Positions 63,895 through 64,000 of a stretch of 64,000 nt of DNA are shown here, one piece after another (positions within the stretch are counted from its first letter, which is position 1; each line of letters opens with the position of its first letter). Below the pieces are notes generated by a model. That model did not search any database, was not told the origin of the DNA, and saw nothing but the letters and a program-made list of their open reading frames with translations. Made by a program: the position numbers and the translations under genes. The stretch lies in contig NC_088300.1 in NCBI RefSeq assembly GCF_032854445.1, positions 54,410,984-54,474,983 on the forward strand, given 5' to 3'. This DNA is from Liolophura sinensis. Lineage: Eukaryota > Mollusca > Polyplacophora > Chitonida > Chitonidae.

Positions 63895-64000
63895 CTGTAA
63901 CATACATACTGTGGGCAATAAATTTATTAGAAAATGGTCTTTCTTGGCACCTTTGTAATATGCACAACACTGATGCTATGCCATCAGAAATCTAATAAAT

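Overview
This is an animal nuclear genome window, most likely a mollusc or a close lophotrochozoan. The evidence is AT-rich, intron-dominated sequence with GT-AG exons, a metazoan UAP1 gene split into ten coding exons, a Penelope-like retroelement, an LTR retrotransposon remnant, MITEs, and many copies of a tRNA-headed SINE. The SINE tail (a 'gaaatattcttgagtacggcg' type motif followed by AATA repeats) matches, from memory, SINEs of marine molluscs. No bacterial operons, rRNA, true tRNA genes or CRISPR arrays are visible.

Layout. 1-9.8 kb: repeat-rich; dead minus-strand Penelope-like element at 1.0-2.0 kb, a SINE split by a hAT-like MITE at 6.8-7.7 kb, and a few weak minus-strand exon candidates. 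10.2-15.2 kb: the 5' part of an unrecognised minus-strand gene, four phase-compatible exons starting at 15,165. 16-18.4 kb: SINEs of two families and a long TA tract. 19.1-24.1 kb: an unrecognised plus-strand gene, five or six exons, apparently with two alternative last exons. 25.4-32.2 kb: a short minus-strand gene assembled from four phase-compatible small exons, with a CCAAT/E-box promoter-like block beyond it at 32.7 kb. 35.1-58.4 kb: UAP1 (UDP-N-acetylhexosamine pyrophosphorylase), the one confident gene. It is complete, 515 codons plus stop, with an 11.9-kb first coding intron that holds SINEs, a 1,003-bp solo LTR and a 1.3-kb minisatellite. 59-64 kb: a foldback MITE, the first exon of a small membrane-protein gene (plus strand, CRE-type promoter), SINEs, a 25-bp minisatellite, and a possible last exon of a minus-strand gene entering from the right.

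UAP1 makes UDP-GlcNAc/UDP-GalNAc, precursors for chitin, glycoproteins and GPI anchors. The other genes could not be named and nothing in the sequence links them functionally to UAP1. Gene models other than UAP1 rest on splice-site and reading-frame agreement read by eye and need transcript support.
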